Assembly (NCBI GenBank): GCA_023484185.1
Contig: JAMDBC010000188.1
Location: 1-7,063 of the forward strand
Direction of reading: 5' to 3'
DNA from: Chloroflexota bacterium
GTDB taxonomy: Bacteria; Chloroflexota; Anaerolineae; Anaerolineales; Villigracilaceae
Length of the DNA: 7,063 nucleotides
A model generated the notes under the pieces. The model was given only the letters and a program-made list of their open reading frames with translations, had not been told where the DNA came from and made no database searches. Position numbers and translations under genes: made by a program. Shown here piece by piece: positions 5,744 through 7,063 of the stretch; the first letter of the stretch is position 1, and every line of letters begins with the position of its first letter.

Positions 5744-7063
5744 TTATGGGATAACTTCCATCTCGCCCCAGCTTGGACCTGAGCGGGCTTCCGTTTCAAG
5801 GGGGATATCCAACTGATATGCGGATTCCATCACCTCTTTCACCGTTTTGACGGTTTTCTCCAGCTCCGCTTTCGGGACTTCCAGCACCAATTCATCGTGG
5901 ACTTGCAAAAGCATCTGTGCGCTGAGCTTGGCTTTCTTCAACGCGGATGGGATTCGAAGCATGGCGATCTTCATGATGTCCGCGGCAGTGCCCTGGATCG
6001 GTGCGTTAATGGCTTCGCGTTCCTCGCGGTTTTTCAGCTGCGCATTTTGTTTACTCTGCAAAGCCGGGAAGTAGCGGCGGCGTCCCAAAAGCGTTTCAAC
6101 GTAACCTTGTTTCGCAGCCAGTTCGCGAATTCCGTCCAGATATTTTTTGACGCCGGGGAATTGCTTGAAATAAGCTTTGACAAAATCTTCTGCCTCGGCC
6201 AGCGTGAGTTCGGTGGAGCGCATCAGGCCGAAAGAGGACATGCCGTAAATCAAACCGAAGTTAATAGCTTTGGCGTGACGTCGCATTTCTTTTGTGACAT
6301 TTTCGAGTGGAATGTTATAAATCGCGGCGGCGGTCGTGGCGTGAATATCCTGTCCGGCGCGGAAGGCGGCCAACATGCCTTCGTCCTGTGCCATGTGCGC
6401 CACGATGCGTAGTTCGATCTGCGAATAATCAACAGATAACAATACGCTGCCGTTCGCGGCGATAAATCCATTTCGCACACGGCGGCCTTCTTCCGTGCGG
6501 ATCGGAATGTTTTGTAGATTCGGATTCGACGAAGACAAACGTCCGGTCACCGCGCCGGTCTGGCTGTAGGATGTATGCACGCGGCCAGTCCTTGAATCCA
6601 CCGCGGCTGGAAGCGCGTCCACATAAGTGGATTTGATCTTGGAAAGCTCGCGATGTTCGAGCACCATATCCACAACGGGATGTTTTCCGCTCAAAGCATC
6701 GAGCACATCTGCAGAAGTTGAGTAATGTCCGCTGGCGGTTTTCTTGCCCTTATCCGGCGGTTCAAGTCTTAGACGATTGAAGAGTACATCCGAAAGTTGT
6801 TGTGTGGAATTGATGTTGAACGGTTTGCCGACCGATTCAAAAACCTGTTTCTCTATCTCGGCCATGCGCCCGGTAAGTTCCGCGTTCAACTTTTTGAAGA
6901 AAGGCAAGTCCAAAAGCACGCCAGTCATTTCCATCTCGGCCAATACCGGGATGAGCGGCATTTCGATTTCGTCCATCAACTTTTGTCCGTGCACGCGCTC
7001 GACTTCCGCTTGCATGATGGGCAACAAGCGCAGCGTGTTTTCAGCATCGGCGGCCGCATACGG
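5744..7063 (-). CDS. polA: DNA polymerase I, C-terminal polymerase domain, cut by the window edge
   Basis: The last 439 residues of a family A DNA polymerase, which fills gaps in excision repair and replaces Okazaki primers in the cytoplasm. The frame is open to the right edge (visible start PYAAADAENTLRLLP, the end of the 3'-5' exonuclease-like domain), so the TTG at 7027 is not a start; the N-terminal domains lie outside. Polymerase motif A DYSQIELR has its metal-binding Asp at 6428-6430 (E. coli Asp705). Motif B RRHAKAINFGLIYG keeps the equivalents of Arg754, Lys758, Phe762 and Tyr766. Motif C QVHDELVLEV has His at 5897-5899 and the second metal-binding Asp at 5894-5896 (His881/Asp882). 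Also present are TGRLSSSNPNLQNIPIR and QGTAADIMK. All key residues are intact. Whether the 3'-5' exonuclease is active cannot be seen. The protein ends GEMEVIP with TAA at 5744-5746; no clear intrinsic terminator follows. Confidence 0.97.
   Translation of the reverse strand, partial: PYAAADAENTLRLLPIMQAEVERVHGQKLMDEIEMPLIPVLAEMEMTGVLLDLPFFKKLNAELTGRMAEIEKQVFESVGKPFNINSTQQLSDVLFNRLRLEPPDKGKKTASGHYSTSADVLDALSGKHPVVDMVLEHRELSKIKSTYVDALPAAVDSRTGRVHTSYSQTGAVTGRLSSSNPNLQNIPIRTEEGRRVRNGFIAANGSVLLSVDYSQIELRIVAHMAQDEGMLAAFRAGQDIHATTAAAIYNIPLENVTKEMRRHAKAINFGLIYGMSSFGLMRSTELTLAEAEDFVKAYFKQFPGVKKYLDGIRELAAKQGYVETLLGRRRYFPALQSKQNAQLKNREEREAINAPIQGTAADIMKIAMLRIPSALKKAKLSAQMLLQVHDELVLEVPKAELEKTVKTVKEVMESAYQLDIPLETEARSGPSWGEMEVIP

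Noticed and set aside
5897..6412. Plus-strand open frame of 171 codons
   Set aside because: It is opposite the polymerase domain of polA, whose motifs are unambiguous.

Overview
The window is a piece of a bacterial chromosome in which every supported gene lies on the minus strand. Reading in the direction of transcription (high to low coordinates) the order is: the 3' part of DNA polymerase I (polA, running in from the right edge), a polytopic GT-C-like glycosyltransferase, a Gfo/Idh/MocA-family oxidoreductase, a second large membrane protein with a soluble C-terminal domain, and the 5' part of an ATP sulfurylase gene (sat, running off the left edge). The style of the proteins suggests Chloroflexota, probably Anaerolineae. 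The points behind this are the ATP sulfurylase N-terminus of the type seen in that group, the membrane-protein family with a helical-repeat tail, and the GT-C protein with extra N-terminal membrane segments. This assignment rests on memory of protein families and is moderate at best.

Region by region: 5744-7063 encodes the polymerase domain of PolA with all catalytic motifs intact. 5523-5743 is a gene-free gap holding a credible Shine-Dalgarno site for the next gene and a weak promoter candidate. 3783-5522 encodes the GT-C-like protein; its start is placed at 5522, not at the longer open-frame start at 5633. 3729-3782 is a short leader with two small inverted repeats. 2676-3728 encodes the oxidoreductase, which overlaps the start of the next gene (673-2688) by 13 bases. 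572-672 holds the best promoter in the window, reading into sat, with a perfect 8-bp inverted repeat across its -35 box. 1-571 encodes the first 190 residues of ATP sulfurylase.

The two outer genes are housekeeping genes (DNA repair and replication; sulfate activation). The three inner genes look like a small cell-surface glycan module: a soluble NAD(P)-dependent sugar oxidoreductase translationally coupled to one membrane protein and preceded by a second GT-C-like membrane enzyme. The substrate and product cannot be read from the sequence. No RNA gene, mobile element, CRISPR array or origin was seen. Nothing here is a clear new system; the points most worth checking are the shared sequence element in front of the GT-C gene and sat, the operator-like palindrome at the sat promoter, and the fused architecture of the 671-residue membrane protein.
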